DNA of 64,000 nucleotides from assembly GCF_000716785.1 (NCBI RefSeq), contig NZ_JNYY01000030.1, positions 1 through 64,000 of the forward strand, in the 5' to 3' direction. This document shows, piece after piece, positions 24,934 to 33,594 of this stretch. The stretch comes from Amycolatopsis vancoresmycina (lineage in GTDB: Bacteria > Actinomycetota > Actinomycetes > Mycobacteriales > Pseudonocardiaceae). Below the pieces are notes generated by a model that was given only the letters and a program-made list of their open reading frames with translations, made no database searches and was not told where the DNA came from. Made by a program: the position numbers and the translations under genes. How positions within the stretch are numbered: the stretch's first letter is position 1; each line of letters begins with the position of its first letter.

Positions 24934-25632
24934 TCAGTGGACCGCGATGCCGCTCGCCGGCTCCGGGGCCGCCGGGACGTGGAACAGCTGCGCGAACAGC
25001 TCCAGGTCGGCCACTTCGCCTTCGATCGACAGCTTGCCCGAACGGATCGCCGCCGCGGCGGTGAGCTGGCCGCTCATCAGGTCCAGCAGGGCCGCGTTGT
25101 GGCCGGTCCGGACGACCAGGTCGGCCCCGGGGAACCGGCCCTCGCCGACCTTGACCGCGCCGTCCTCGACCAGGGCGTGCACCGTCATGCGGTCGTCGTA
25201 GCGGATCTCGAAGGTGATCTGCACGCCTTCGGCGCTCTCCGGGCGGAAGGTCGTGTACAGGGACAGGATGGCCGCGTCGAGGGTGACGACGTCGTCGGCC
25301 GCCGGCTTGTTCAGCGAGCGGGCGCCCCACAGGCCCAGGTCGAGCACGATGTGGTCGAGTTCGCTGCCGTACTGGGTCAGCTCGTAGACCAGGCCCGCGT
25401 CGAGCTCGGCGCGGACGCGGCGGCGGATCACGCCGGTCGCCTCCAGGTCGTTGAGCCGGGCCGACAGGATGGACGGCGGGATCTTCGGCAGGCCGGCCTG
25501 CAGCTCGTCGTACCGCTTGGCGCCGAGCACGAGGTCACGGATGATCAGCAGCGACCAGCGCTCGCCGATGAGCTCGAGCGCGCGGGCGACGCCGCAGAAC
25601 TGGCCGTAGGCACGGGTGTGCGGAGTGGGCAT
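24934..25632 (-). CDS. HxlR-family regulator with C-terminal SCP2-like domain (copy 2)
   Basis: A 232-residue paralogue of the protein at 9194-9889, with the same two-domain plan: HxlR winged helix (YGQFCGVARALELIGERWSLL, LPKIPPSILSARLNDLEATG) followed by an SCP2-like ligand domain. By eye well over half of the residues agree in the HTH half. It borders the enediyne cluster next to the SARP gene and is a candidate pathway regulator. Confidence 0.8.
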   Translation of the reverse strand: MPTPHTRAYGQFCGVARALELIGERWSLLIIRDLVLGAKRYDELQAGLPKIPPSILSARLNDLEATGVIRRRVRAELDAGLVYELTQYGSELDHIVLDLGLWGARSLNKPAADDVVTLDAAILSLYTTFRPESAEGVQITFEIRYDDRMTVHALVEDGAVKVGEGRFPGADLVVRTGHNAALLDLMSGQLTAAAAIRSGKLSIEGEVADLELFAQLFHVPAAPEPASGIAVH

Positions 25633-25701
25633 CGAACGTTCCTCACTTCTTCTCGGGCGTTGCGGCGCACCCGGCGGGAGCCGGGGACGTGTCGGGGCGG
25701 C

Positions 25702-26508
25702 TCACCGGTGGTCGCCCTCGGAAATCAGCTCTCGGTGCAGGGACTGCAGGTCGTCGCACGGTTCCACGCCGAGCTCGCCGGCCAGCCGGGTGCGGAGCAT
25801 GCGGTAGACGGCCATCGCGTCGGACCGCCGTCCGCTGCGGCCCAGCGCCCGCATCAGCTGCCCGTGCAGGGCTTCGTCCAACGGGCTGCCGGTGGTCAGC
25901 GACCGCAGCTCGCCGATCAGCTCGCGGTGCCGCCCGCTGACGATCTCCGCTTCGATCCGCAGGTGCAGCACGCTGCGCCGCAGTTCGAGCAGCTCGGTCC
26001 GGTACGCCGACAGCACCGGTCCACAGTGGATGTTCGCCAGCGGCGGCCCGGACCACAGGTCGAGCGCGGCGCGGCAGGCGTCGGCGGCACCGGCGTGGTC
26101 GCCGGCGGCCTGGCGCTCGTACCCCAGCTGCTGCAGCCGCACGAACCGGTGGGTGTCCACTTGGGACGGATCGATGTTGAAGGTGTAGCCGGACTGCTTG
26201 GTGGCCAGCAGCTTTTCGGCGTCTTCCGCGAGGTCGTTCTGCATGATGCAGCGGCGGAGGTGGTAGACGTAGGTGTGCAAGGTGGTTCGCACCGTGCGGG
26301 GCGGGTTGTCCGACCACAGCTCCCGGATCAGGGTGTCGATGTGTACCATCTTGCCCGGACGCATCACGAGCACGGCGAGCAGCGCCAGCACTTTCGGCGC
26401 GCTCGGGGCGTAGTCGACGCCGTCGCGCAGCACTTCCAGCGGCCCCAGCACGCTGAAGTGGACGCTGCCGTCGGCCGGCTCGTCGGTTCGCTGCTGTTCG
26501 GAGTACAT
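25702..26508 (-). CDS. SARP-family transcriptional activator (OmpR-type HTH plus BTAD)
   Basis: A 268-residue protein of usual SARP length. The N-terminal OmpR-like winged helix has FSVLGPLEVLRDGVDYAPSAPKVLALLAVLVMR-type sequence (residues about 18-110), with RELWSDNPPRTVRTTLHTYVYHLRR. The bacterial transcriptional activation domain covers residues about 115-260 (DTHRFVRL, ALDLWSGPPLA, ELHGQLMRALGRSGRRSDAMAVYRMLRTRLAGELGVEP-like). SARPs turn on antibiotic clusters by binding direct heptamer repeats. It diverges from the AraC gene and is the likely pathway activator of the enediyne genes. Confidence 0.9.
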   Translation of the reverse strand: MYSEQQRTDEPADGSVHFSVLGPLEVLRDGVDYAPSAPKVLALLAVLVMRPGKMVHIDTLIRELWSDNPPRTVRTTLHTYVYHLRRCIMQNDLAEDAEKLLATKQSGYTFNIDPSQVDTHRFVRLQQLGYERQAAGDHAGAADACRAALDLWSGPPLANIHCGPVLSAYRTELLELRRSVLHLRIEAEIVSGRHRELIGELRSLTTGSPLDEALHGQLMRALGRSGRRSDAMAVYRMLRTRLAGELGVEPCDDLQSLHRELISEGDHR

Positions 26509-27002
26509 TGGCTGGCCTCCAGCATCGTCAAGGCGTCCTCGCGCTCCCCAGGTCGTGCCGCGCGGGTCGGTGGACGGCCGAACTCCGGGCTTCTATCCGA
26601 ATGTGACAGAGCGCCGACCCGGCGGCCAGTGAACCGCTAACCGGACCCGGCGTGCGTTCATCCCGGCCGCGCATGCGTTCCGCAGGTTCGGGGTGTGCGT
26701 GGCGCACCCGCCGCCATCTGGCGGAACCCGCAGCCCACCGGGCCGGAGCCTCCCCGGATCGGACCAAACGCGCGTCCCGCGGGACCGCTGCCGATCATGG
26801 CCGCAGGCGTCCGGCACACCGCGCCCGGGCGTTCCGCACGCGCCGGTCCGGGCACACCGCCCGCCCACGACCGGGTGTCACGCTGACGAGTGAACCCGAT
26901 CACGGGCGGCCTCCATCGCCCGTCAATCGATCTCCGAGATACGGCGTCTTGCATGGCACGAGGAGAAGGAGAACCGCCACCAGGGGATTCGAGGTTGGAC
27001 AG
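26509..27002. promoter_or_regulatory. 494-nt divergent regulatory region between SARP and AraC genes
   Basis: No gene is supported here. It should hold the promoters of both regulators. TGCGTTC occurs twice in direct orientation (26653-26659 and 26674-26680), 21 nt apart. This is close to the heptamer spacing used by SARP proteins but is only two copies. GGAGAAGGAGAA at 26960-26971 lies 31 nt before the AraC start and is too far to be its RBS. Confidence 0.4.
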
Positions 27003-27908
27003 ATGATGCTGCGATCGATTACGGCTGTCGGAGACGGCAGCGAGTTCGACGCTCCAGCACGCGAGCCGGCGCTCGAAAGAGTGGACAAGTCGGTCCGGCC
27101 CGCGGTGCTGCAGGCCATATCGTCGATCCGGGAGCGCTACTTCGAACCGATCACGCTCGCCGACCTGGCGTCCGAAGTGTTCGTCAGCCGGTTCCACTTC
27201 TCGCGGATGTTCGCCGACGCCACCGGGGTGACGCCCGGCCGGTTCCTCACCGCCGTGCGCCTGTTCGAGGCCAAGCGGCTGCTGCTGACGACCTCGCTCA
27301 ACGTCTCCGACATCGTGTGCAGCGTCGGCTACAGCAGCGTCGGCACCTTCACCAGCCGGTTCTCGCGGGCGGTCGGGATGACGCCGACGCAGTACCGGGA
27401 ACCGCAGGTCGCCGAGCTGCTCGTGGCGATCTCCCCGACGCTGCGGCGGCTGCCGCCGCTGCGGACCCTGCGCGCGGCCGGCCGCAACTGCGCGTCGCTG
27501 CAGTCGGGCACGGGCGAGCTGGCGATCCAGCTGGACCTGCCCAGCGGCTCGGCCCCCGCGGACACGCTCGTCGGGCTGTTCGCCGACCCGGTGCCCCAGT
27601 GCGGCCCGGTCGCCTTCACCGGCATGGCCAACGTGCACTCGGCCGAGCTGACCATCAACGGCGCGCCGGCGGGCCAGTGGACCGCGATCGCGGTCGCGCA
27701 GCACCAGCCGGGCGCCGCCGGGCCGCGGTTCTCGATCGCCTACTCGACCGTGCACGTGGCCCCGCACGGCCGGTCCGCCACCCGGATCGCGCTGCGCGCC
27801 CCGGCCCCGACCGACGCGCCGATCGCCATCACGCTCGCGTCGAAGCAGTCGCCGTTCACCCAGCGCATGCTCGCCGACGCCCGGCCGCACCTGCGTGCCG
27901 TCGCCTGA
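27003..27908 (+). CDS. AraC-family transcriptional regulator (copy 2)
   Basis: A 301-residue protein. An N-terminal extension of about 25 residues is followed by the AraC HTH domain (ITLADLASEVFVSRFHFSRMF, VGYSSVGTFTSRFSRAVGMTP) and a C-terminal effector-like domain of about 170 residues. It is a paralogue of the protein at 16258-17007 in the TOMM locus. The gene is followed after 30 nt by the first enediyne warhead gene. ATG 27003 is chosen over in-frame upstream codons; the RBS is weak (GAGGTTGGA). Confidence 0.82.
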   Translation: MMLRSITAVGDGSEFDAPAREPALERVDKSVRPAVLQAISSIRERYFEPITLADLASEVFVSRFHFSRMFADATGVTPGRFLTAVRLFEAKRLLLTTSLNVSDIVCSVGYSSVGTFTSRFSRAVGMTPTQYREPQVAELLVAISPTLRRLPPLRTLRAAGRNCASLQSGTGELAIQLDLPSGSAPADTLVGLFADPVPQCGPVAFTGMANVHSAELTINGAPAGQWTAIAVAQHQPGAAGPRFSIAYSTVHVAPHGRSATRIALRAPAPTDAPIAITLASKQSPFTQRMLADARPHLRAVA

Positions 27909-27938
27909 GCCCCCGCCGACCAAGGGACCAAGAAAACG

Positions 27939-28934
27939 ATGTCCACCGTTATCGGAGTTCTGCGCAAGCGTTTTCTCGCGCCTTCGCTCGCGTCCGTCGG
28001 CTTCGCCGAACGCGGCTTCCCGGTCACCCACACCGACGCGACGGCCCGGCTGGAGGCGGTGCCGCAGGCAGTCATCTGCGGGTTCGAATGGGCCATCGAA
28101 GGGGCCTCGCTGTGGGAGGTCGAGCGCCGGCTCGCGCTGATCGAGCCGGAGCAGCGCGGGTTCGCCTACGAGGGCGCGACGATGGGCTACACCATCCTCG
28201 ACGCGATGCCCGGCGGCGGCCGCGACCGCACCCGTGAACTGCTGGAGGGGCCGGCGCGCCCCTACATCTTCCTGACCTACATCGGGATCGGCTTCGCGAT
28301 GGCGCGGCTGCCGCGGCCGCTGTGGAAGAACATCCTGCCCGAGCTGACCGGGGTGGCCTACCACCCGACGATGAGCTGGCTCGCCGTCGACGGCTACGGG
28401 TTCGACCGGGCCTACTTCGACACCGGAAAATGGGTCGGCGAGCAGGCCGAGCCGGAGCCCTACCCGTGGGCGGGCCGGCCGGAGTACTTCTCGCGCGCCT
28501 TCGACCAGGGGGTCGGCCGGGCGCTGTGGTTCATCCACGGCGGCAACCCGGCCGCGGCCGCCGCCGCGGCCGGGCGGTTCGCCGAACACCGCCGGGCGGA
28601 CCTGTGGAGCGGCATCGGGCTCGCCTCGACGTTCGCCGGCGGGTCCGACCAGCGCGGGCTGGCGATCCTGCGCCGCGCGGCCGGTGAGTACCACGACGAG
28701 CTCGCCCTGGGCGTGACCTTCGCGGTCAAGGCGCGGACCTACGCCGAGTACGTGCCCGCGCACACCCACCTGGCGGCCGAGGTGCTCACCGGCCTGTCCG
28801 TGCAGGCCCTGCGGGAGATCTCCGACCGGACCGAGGCCGCCGGCGGCGACGACGGCGACCTCCCGATGTACGAGGTCTGGCGGGCGCGGATCCGGGCCGA
28901 ATTCCGGCCCGACGCCGGCCGCCTGGCGAGCTGA
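27939..28934 (+). CDS. DUF1702 enediyne warhead protein (UnbL/E3-like), copy 1
   Basis: A 331-residue protein of the DUF1702 family, a hallmark of enediyne warhead cassettes whose biochemical role is not settled. Motifs shared with the next gene are RGFAYEGATMGYTILDAMP, MARLPR, WLAVDGYGFDRAYF, FDQGVGRALWFI and DLWSGIGLASTFAGG. No clear catalytic motif or membrane segment is visible. It opens the warhead operon that runs to at least 35243. Confidence 0.85.
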   Translation: MSTVIGVLRKRFLAPSLASVGFAERGFPVTHTDATARLEAVPQAVICGFEWAIEGASLWEVERRLALIEPEQRGFAYEGATMGYTILDAMPGGGRDRTRELLEGPARPYIFLTYIGIGFAMARLPRPLWKNILPELTGVAYHPTMSWLAVDGYGFDRAYFDTGKWVGEQAEPEPYPWAGRPEYFSRAFDQGVGRALWFIHGGNPAAAAAAAGRFAEHRRADLWSGIGLASTFAGGSDQRGLAILRRAAGEYHDELALGVTFAVKARTYAEYVPAHTHLAAEVLTGLSVQALREISDRTEAAGGDDGDLPMYEVWRARIRAEFRPDAGRLAS

Positions 28935-29045
28935 ACCCCAGGTCCGCGGCCCGGCGGCAAACGTGGAGTAGAGCTGCCGGTGCGGAATCTGTGACCGTGG
29001 ATGTATTCGGCCAAGGATTTTTGCGACCCGTAAGGGGGAAGTGCG

Positions 29046-30029
29046 TTGGGCGACGGTTGGCGCGCGTTGAGGCGCCGCATCCTGACACCGGACGTCTCCG
29101 AGACGTCGCTGGACAAGCGTGGTTTCCACAAGAAGAGCCCGCAGGCTCAGGAATTGCTGGAAACGGTGGGGGAGAAGTTCCTGCTCGGCTACGCACACGC
29201 CGTGGAAGCGCGGACTCCCGCCCAGTGCGAGGAATGGCTGGGTCGCATTCCGGAACAGTTCCGCGGATTCGCTTACGAGGGCGCGGGAATGGGCTACGCG
29301 ATGCTCGACGGCCTGCCGTTCGGCGGCCGCCGGCACATCGACGACTTCGTGGCCGGCCCCGGCGGCACGAACCAGCACTACATCATCCTGGTCGGCGTCG
29401 GCTGGGCGATGGCGCGGCTGCCGCGGTTCGCGTGGCCGAAGGCGGACCGGTTCGACCCGCTGCTGCGCTGGCTGGTGCTCGACGGCTACGGCTTCCACCA
29501 GGCGTACTTCAAGACCGAGAAGTACGTGCGGCAGCAGTACCAGGAGCCGGGTTTCCCGTGGCCGTCCAAGCAGTACAGCGAATACTCGCTGCGGGCGATG
29601 GACCAGGGCATCGGGCGCGCGCTGTGGTTCATCTGCGGCACCGACGTCGACCTGGTGACGAAGACGATCGCCGGGTTCGCCCCGTCCCGCCACGGTGACC
29701 TGTACGCCGGGGTCGGGCTGGCCTCGACGTACGCGTGCGGTGTCGACGAAGCCGAGCTGGTCGAGCTCGCCGAGCGCGCCGGCCGGCACCGCGGCCAGCT
29801 CGCCCAGGGCAGCGCCTTCGCGGCCGACGCCCGGGTGCGCGGCGGCGTGCTGCTCCCCCAGACCGAGGTCGCCACGCGGGCGATCTGCGGGCTGCCCGCC
29901 GAGCGCGCGGCGGCGATCACCCAGGAAGTGCGCCCGGCGGAGGTCGTCGACGGCGAGCTCCCGGCATTCGAGGCCTGGCGGCAGCGGATCGCCGGCGAAG
30001 TGCTGACCCATGGAGGAGTGAACCAATGA
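29046..30029 (+). CDS. DUF1702 enediyne warhead protein (UnbL/E3-like), copy 2
   Basis: A 327-residue DUF1702 protein, homologous over its length to the preceding gene (RGFAYEGAGMGYAMLDGLP, WAMARLPRFAW, WLVLDGYGFHQAYFKTEKYV, MDQGIGRALWFICG, DLYAGVGLASTYACG). The likely start is TTG 29046, which sits after GGGGGAAG. The stop overlaps the UnbV start (ATGA), indicating coupled translation. Having two tandem, diverged copies suggests a heteromeric pair or separate steps (inference). Confidence 0.85.
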   Translation: MGDGWRALRRRILTPDVSETSLDKRGFHKKSPQAQELLETVGEKFLLGYAHAVEARTPAQCEEWLGRIPEQFRGFAYEGAGMGYAMLDGLPFGGRRHIDDFVAGPGGTNQHYIILVGVGWAMARLPRFAWPKADRFDPLLRWLVLDGYGFHQAYFKTEKYVRQQYQEPGFPWPSKQYSEYSLRAMDQGIGRALWFICGTDVDLVTKTIAGFAPSRHGDLYAGVGLASTYACGVDEAELVELAERAGRHRGQLAQGSAFAADARVRGGVLLPQTEVATRAICGLPAERAAAITQEVRPAEVVDGELPAFEAWRQRIAGEVLTHGGVNQ

Positions 30030-31999
30030 CCGCGACCACACGCTGGCTGCGTCGGCAGCTCGCGGGCATCGTGGCGATCGCGCTGGTGCTGACGTTGTTC
30101 TTCGTCGCGCGCCTGCCGAGCGTCTCGGCCGCCGAGCAGGACCAGCTGGCAGGCAAGTTCCACTTCACCCCGATGACGATCGCGCTGCCGGCGGCGGCGA
30201 AGTCGCAGTACGTCCGGACGCTCAACAAGCAGTACGAGCACATTTCGGCCTGGATGTCCTCGACCGGTGCCGCCATCGCGATGAACGACCTCGACGGCGA
30301 CGGCCTGGCCAACGACCTGTGCCTGGTCGACCCGCGCAGCGACCAGGTCGTCGTCACGCCGACGCCGGGCAAGGGGCAGGAGCGCTACGCCCCGTTCGCC
30401 CTCGACCCGGCGCCGCTGCCGACCTGGCAGTACATGGCCCCGATGGGCTGCATCCCCGGTGACTTCAACGAAGACGGCCGGATGGACGTCCTGGTCTACT
30501 ACTGGGGCCGCACCCCGGTGGTGTTCCTGCAGAAGGCCGGCGCCACCAAGCTCGCTCCCTCGGCCTACGAGCCGGTCGAGCTGGTGCCGGGCAACAAGCG
30601 CGGCCCGGACGGCAAGTACAACGGCCCGCTGTGGAACAGCAACGCGGCCACCATCGGCGACTTCGACGGCGACGGGCACGTGGACGTCTTCATCGGGAAC
30701 TACTTCCCGGACAGCAAGGTCCTCGACCCGACCGCCGACGGCGGCATCACGATGAACCAGTCGATGTCGCACGCGAAGAACGGCGGCGGGAAGTACATCT
30801 TCCGCTGGACCGGCGCCACCGCGGGCACCCACCCGACGGCGTCGTTCGTGGACGCCTCGACCGGCATCCCCGAGGCCGCGCGCAGCGGGTGGACGCTGGG
30901 CGCCAGCGCCACCGACATCGACGCCGACGGCCTGCCCGAGCTCTACATCGCCAACGACTTCGGGCACGACCACCTGCTCTACAACAAGTCGCGGCCGGGC
31001 AGCGTGGAGTTCGGCGAGGTCACCGGCGTCCGCGGGATCACCGAACCGAAGTCGAAGGTGCTCGGCAACGACTCGTTCAAGGGCATGGGCGTCGACTTCG
31101 GCGACTTCAACCACGACGGGCTCTACGACATCTTCGTCAGCAACATCACCACCTCGTGGGGTGTCGAGGAGTCGAACCTCCAGTTCGTCAACACCGCCAA
31201 GGACCTCACGGACCTGCGCAAGCAGCTGCAGAATGGCGTGGCCCCGTTCCACGACGAGAGCGGCGACACGCGCACGGCGTGGTCGGGCTGGGGCTGGGAC
31301 CCCAAGATCGAGGACTTCAACAACAGCGGTGACGTCCAGATCGCCCAGGCGACCGGGTTCATCAAGGGCCAGGTCAACCGGTGGCCGCAGCTGCAGGAGC
31401 TCGCGGTGGCCAACGACGGCATGACGTCCAACCCGTTCTGGTGGCCGAACGCCCGGCCCGGCGACGACCTGGCCGGCGACCAGACGCTGCACTTCTTCGT
31501 GAAGCGTTCGGACGGCACCTACGTCGACCTCGCGCCGAAGCTCGGCCTGGCCGTCCCGGTGCCCACCCGCGGCATCGGCGTCGGCGACGCGGACGGGGAC
31601 GGCCTGCCCGAGTTCGCCGTCGCGCGGCAGTGGGAACAGCCGATCTTCTACCACAACGACAGCCCGAAGACCGGCAAGTTCCTGCAGCTCAAGCTGAGCA
31701 CCGATGCCCCCGTGGCGCCGGGCCCGCTGCCCTCGGCCGGCTCGCCGGCGATCGGCGCCGAGGTCACGGTGACCGCCGCGGACGGCAAGAAGTACGTCGG
31801 CCGCGTCGACGGCAGCAGCGGGCACTCCGGCCGCCGCAGCTTCGACGTCCAGATCGGGCTCGGCGAGAACGTCTCCGGCCCGCTGGCGGTGCACCTGCAG
31901 TGGCGGGACCGCACCGGAACGCTGCGCACGCAGGACCTGAAGCTCGCACCGGGCTGCCACATGTACCAGCTCGGTACCCAGGCCAAGGAAGAGATGTGA
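30026..31999 (+). CDS. unbV: Enediyne warhead protein UnbV (FG-GAP/VCBS repeats, ASPIC-UnbV domain)
   Basis: A 657-residue protein with an N-terminal membrane anchor or signal sequence (LAGIVAIALVLTLFFVARLPSVSAA). Repeated Ca-binding-like beta-propeller units follow: DLDGDGLAND, DFNEDGRMDV, DFDGDGHVDVFIGNYF, DIDADGLPELYIANDFG, DFNHDGLYDIFVSN and DADGDGLPEFAVAR. The C-terminal ASPIC/UnbV domain contains IGAEVTVTAADGKKYVGRVDG-like sequence. The predicted location is outside the membrane. It is part of the conserved enediyne set E3/E4/E5. ATG 30026 has the RBS GGAGGAG. Confidence 0.92.
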   Translation: MTATTRWLRRQLAGIVAIALVLTLFFVARLPSVSAAEQDQLAGKFHFTPMTIALPAAAKSQYVRTLNKQYEHISAWMSSTGAAIAMNDLDGDGLANDLCLVDPRSDQVVVTPTPGKGQERYAPFALDPAPLPTWQYMAPMGCIPGDFNEDGRMDVLVYYWGRTPVVFLQKAGATKLAPSAYEPVELVPGNKRGPDGKYNGPLWNSNAATIGDFDGDGHVDVFIGNYFPDSKVLDPTADGGITMNQSMSHAKNGGGKYIFRWTGATAGTHPTASFVDASTGIPEAARSGWTLGASATDIDADGLPELYIANDFGHDHLLYNKSRPGSVEFGEVTGVRGITEPKSKVLGNDSFKGMGVDFGDFNHDGLYDIFVSNITTSWGVEESNLQFVNTAKDLTDLRKQLQNGVAPFHDESGDTRTAWSGWGWDPKIEDFNNSGDVQIAQATGFIKGQVNRWPQLQELAVANDGMTSNPFWWPNARPGDDLAGDQTLHFFVKRSDGTYVDLAPKLGLAVPVPTRGIGVGDADGDGLPEFAVARQWEQPIFYHNDSPKTGKFLQLKLSTDAPVAPGPLPSAGSPAIGAEVTVTAADGKKYVGRVDGSSGHSGRRSFDVQIGLGENVSGPLAVHLQWRDRTGTLRTQDLKLAPGCHMYQLGTQAKEEM

Positions 32000-32003
32000 C
32001 GTC

Positions 32004-32999
32004 ATGGCGACGCCCATAACGACCAAAGTGGACACTGCACCGCCGAAGCGGACCAACAAGGTCATCACGGCCCTGCGCCGCTTCGCCATCTCGATCACGA
32101 TCTTCAACATCCTCGGCTACACCGTGCTCGGCTTCGAGCAGCCGTGGCTGTACCCCTTCATCGCCGTGGGCACCGCGTACACCACGGAGATATTGCTGGA
32201 GATCATCAACGCCAAGGTCACCAAGCGGGAGGTCCGCTTCCGCGGCAACGGGTTCCGGGGCCTGGTCGAGTTCCTGTACCCCGCGCACATCAGCGGCCTG
32301 GCGCTGAACATGCTGACCTACGTCAACGACCACATCTGGGCGATGATCTTCGGCGTGGTCGTCGCGGTCGGCGCGAAGTGGGTGCTGCAGGCGCCGGTGT
32401 ACGGCAGGCTGCGGCACTACATGAACCCGTCGAACTTCGGCATCACGATCATGCTGCTGGTGTTCCCGTGGGTGAACATGACGCCGCCGTACCACTTCTC
32501 GGAGAAGGTCGACACCTGGGTCGGCTGGCTGATCGTGGCGGTCATCCTGATCTCGGGCACGGTGCTGAACTCGCTGCTGACCGGCCGGATGTGGCTGATC
32601 TTCGGCTGGCTGTCGTTCTTCGTCGTCCAGGCGTTCCTGCGCGGCGCGCTCTTCGGCACCGCCATCCCCGGCGCGCTGGCGATGGGCACCGGGATCGCGT
32701 TCGTGCTCTACACGAACTACATGGTGACCGACCCGGGCACGTCGCCGTCGAAGCCGGTTTCGCAGTTCGCCTTCGGGGCCGGGATCGCGATGATGTACGG
32801 GTTCTTCACCGCCGCGCACATCGCCTACGGGCTGTTCTTCGCCACCGCTTCGGTGTGCCTGATCCGCGGGATGTACCTGTGGGGCCTGCACTTCTCGAAC
32901 AAGGCGCGGATCAAGTTCGAGGCCGAGCAGGCCGCGCAGACGGCGAAGCTCGCCGCGGCGCCGCCCGCGCCGGCCGGCGAAAAGCCCTTGGCGGCGTGA
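32004..32999 (+). CDS. unbU: Enediyne warhead membrane protein UnbU
   Basis: A 331-residue polytopic membrane protein with eight to ten hydrophobic helices, resembling the RnfD/NqrB fold. It contains YMNPSNFGITIMLLVFPWVNMTPPY, a region typical of this family, and RFRGNGFRGLVEFLYPAHISG. UnbU is one of the five proteins that mark enediyne cassettes; its reaction is unknown, and electron transfer across the membrane is a plausible idea from the fold. It starts 4 nt after the UnbV stop. Confidence 0.9.
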   Translation: MATPITTKVDTAPPKRTNKVITALRRFAISITIFNILGYTVLGFEQPWLYPFIAVGTAYTTEILLEIINAKVTKREVRFRGNGFRGLVEFLYPAHISGLALNMLTYVNDHIWAMIFGVVVAVGAKWVLQAPVYGRLRHYMNPSNFGITIMLLVFPWVNMTPPYHFSEKVDTWVGWLIVAVILISGTVLNSLLTGRMWLIFGWLSFFVVQAFLRGALFGTAIPGALAMGTGIAFVLYTNYMVTDPGTSPSKPVSQFAFGAGIAMMYGFFTAAHIAYGLFFATASVCLIRGMYLWGLHFSNKARIKFEAEQAAQTAKLAAAPPAPAGEKPLAA

Positions 33000-33036
33000 C
33001 CGAACTACCGATAACTGTCTGGTGAGGAGTAGGCCG

Positions 33037-33594
33037 GTGGCAAGCGAAGAAGAGGTCCAGGTGCTGACCCTGGAGGCGTACGCCGACACGATCGTGCCGG
33101 GGGAGAAGCGGTACCCGGAGGACCGCGCCGTGGCGGGGGCCGCACCGGGGCCCGGCGCGGTGGCGGCGGGTGCGCTCGAACTGCTCAACTACGACGCCAC
33201 CGGCATCACCGCCGGCCTGCCCTACCTGGTGCAGTCGCTGAACGACCACGCGAAGTCGTACGCGGGCGAGGTCGAGCTGGAGCTCGACAGCGACCTCCCG
33301 GCGTTCGTCGCACTGCCGTACGGGCACCGGCGGGCCCTGGTGACCCGGCTGACCAAGCCGGGTCACCCGGAGAAGGAGGGGTGGGTGAGCCTGGCCCTGT
33401 TCTGCAACATGGCCTACGACACCGCCCCGCACCGGCACACCAAGGAAGCGCTCGAGAACGGGCACCCCGGGCTGCTCGCCCTGGGCTACCGGCTCCCGGA
33501 CGCCGACGGGCTGTGGCGGTTCCCGAAGTTCTCCTACGGCCGCAAGCTGGCCGACCTCCATCCCGACACCACACCTTCGGGGAGCCCGGCATGA
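33037..33594 (+). CDS. DUF5987-like small subunit, partner of the GMC oxidoreductase
   Basis: A 185-residue protein resembling the gamma subunit (subunit 3) of gluconate 2-dehydrogenase-type complexes. It opens VLTLEAYADTIVPGEKRYPEDR and has LALFCNMAYDTAP in the middle. I link it to DUF5987 from memory, with moderate certainty. GTG 33037 follows GGAG by 7 nt and is preferred to GTG 33022. The stop overlaps the GMC start (ATGA), so the two proteins are probably made in equal amounts as a complex. Confidence 0.7.
   Translation: MASEEEVQVLTLEAYADTIVPGEKRYPEDRAVAGAAPGPGAVAAGALELLNYDATGITAGLPYLVQSLNDHAKSYAGEVELELDSDLPAFVALPYGHRRALVTRLTKPGHPEKEGWVSLALFCNMAYDTAPHRHTKEALENGHPGLLALGYRLPDADGLWRFPKFSYGRKLADLHPDTTPSGSPA

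Noticed and set aside
26653..26680. SARP binding site made of TGCGTTC direct repeats.
   Set aside because: Only two copies occur, 21 nt apart. Such repeats arise by chance in this GC-rich DNA. Kept only as a remark in the intergenic entry.
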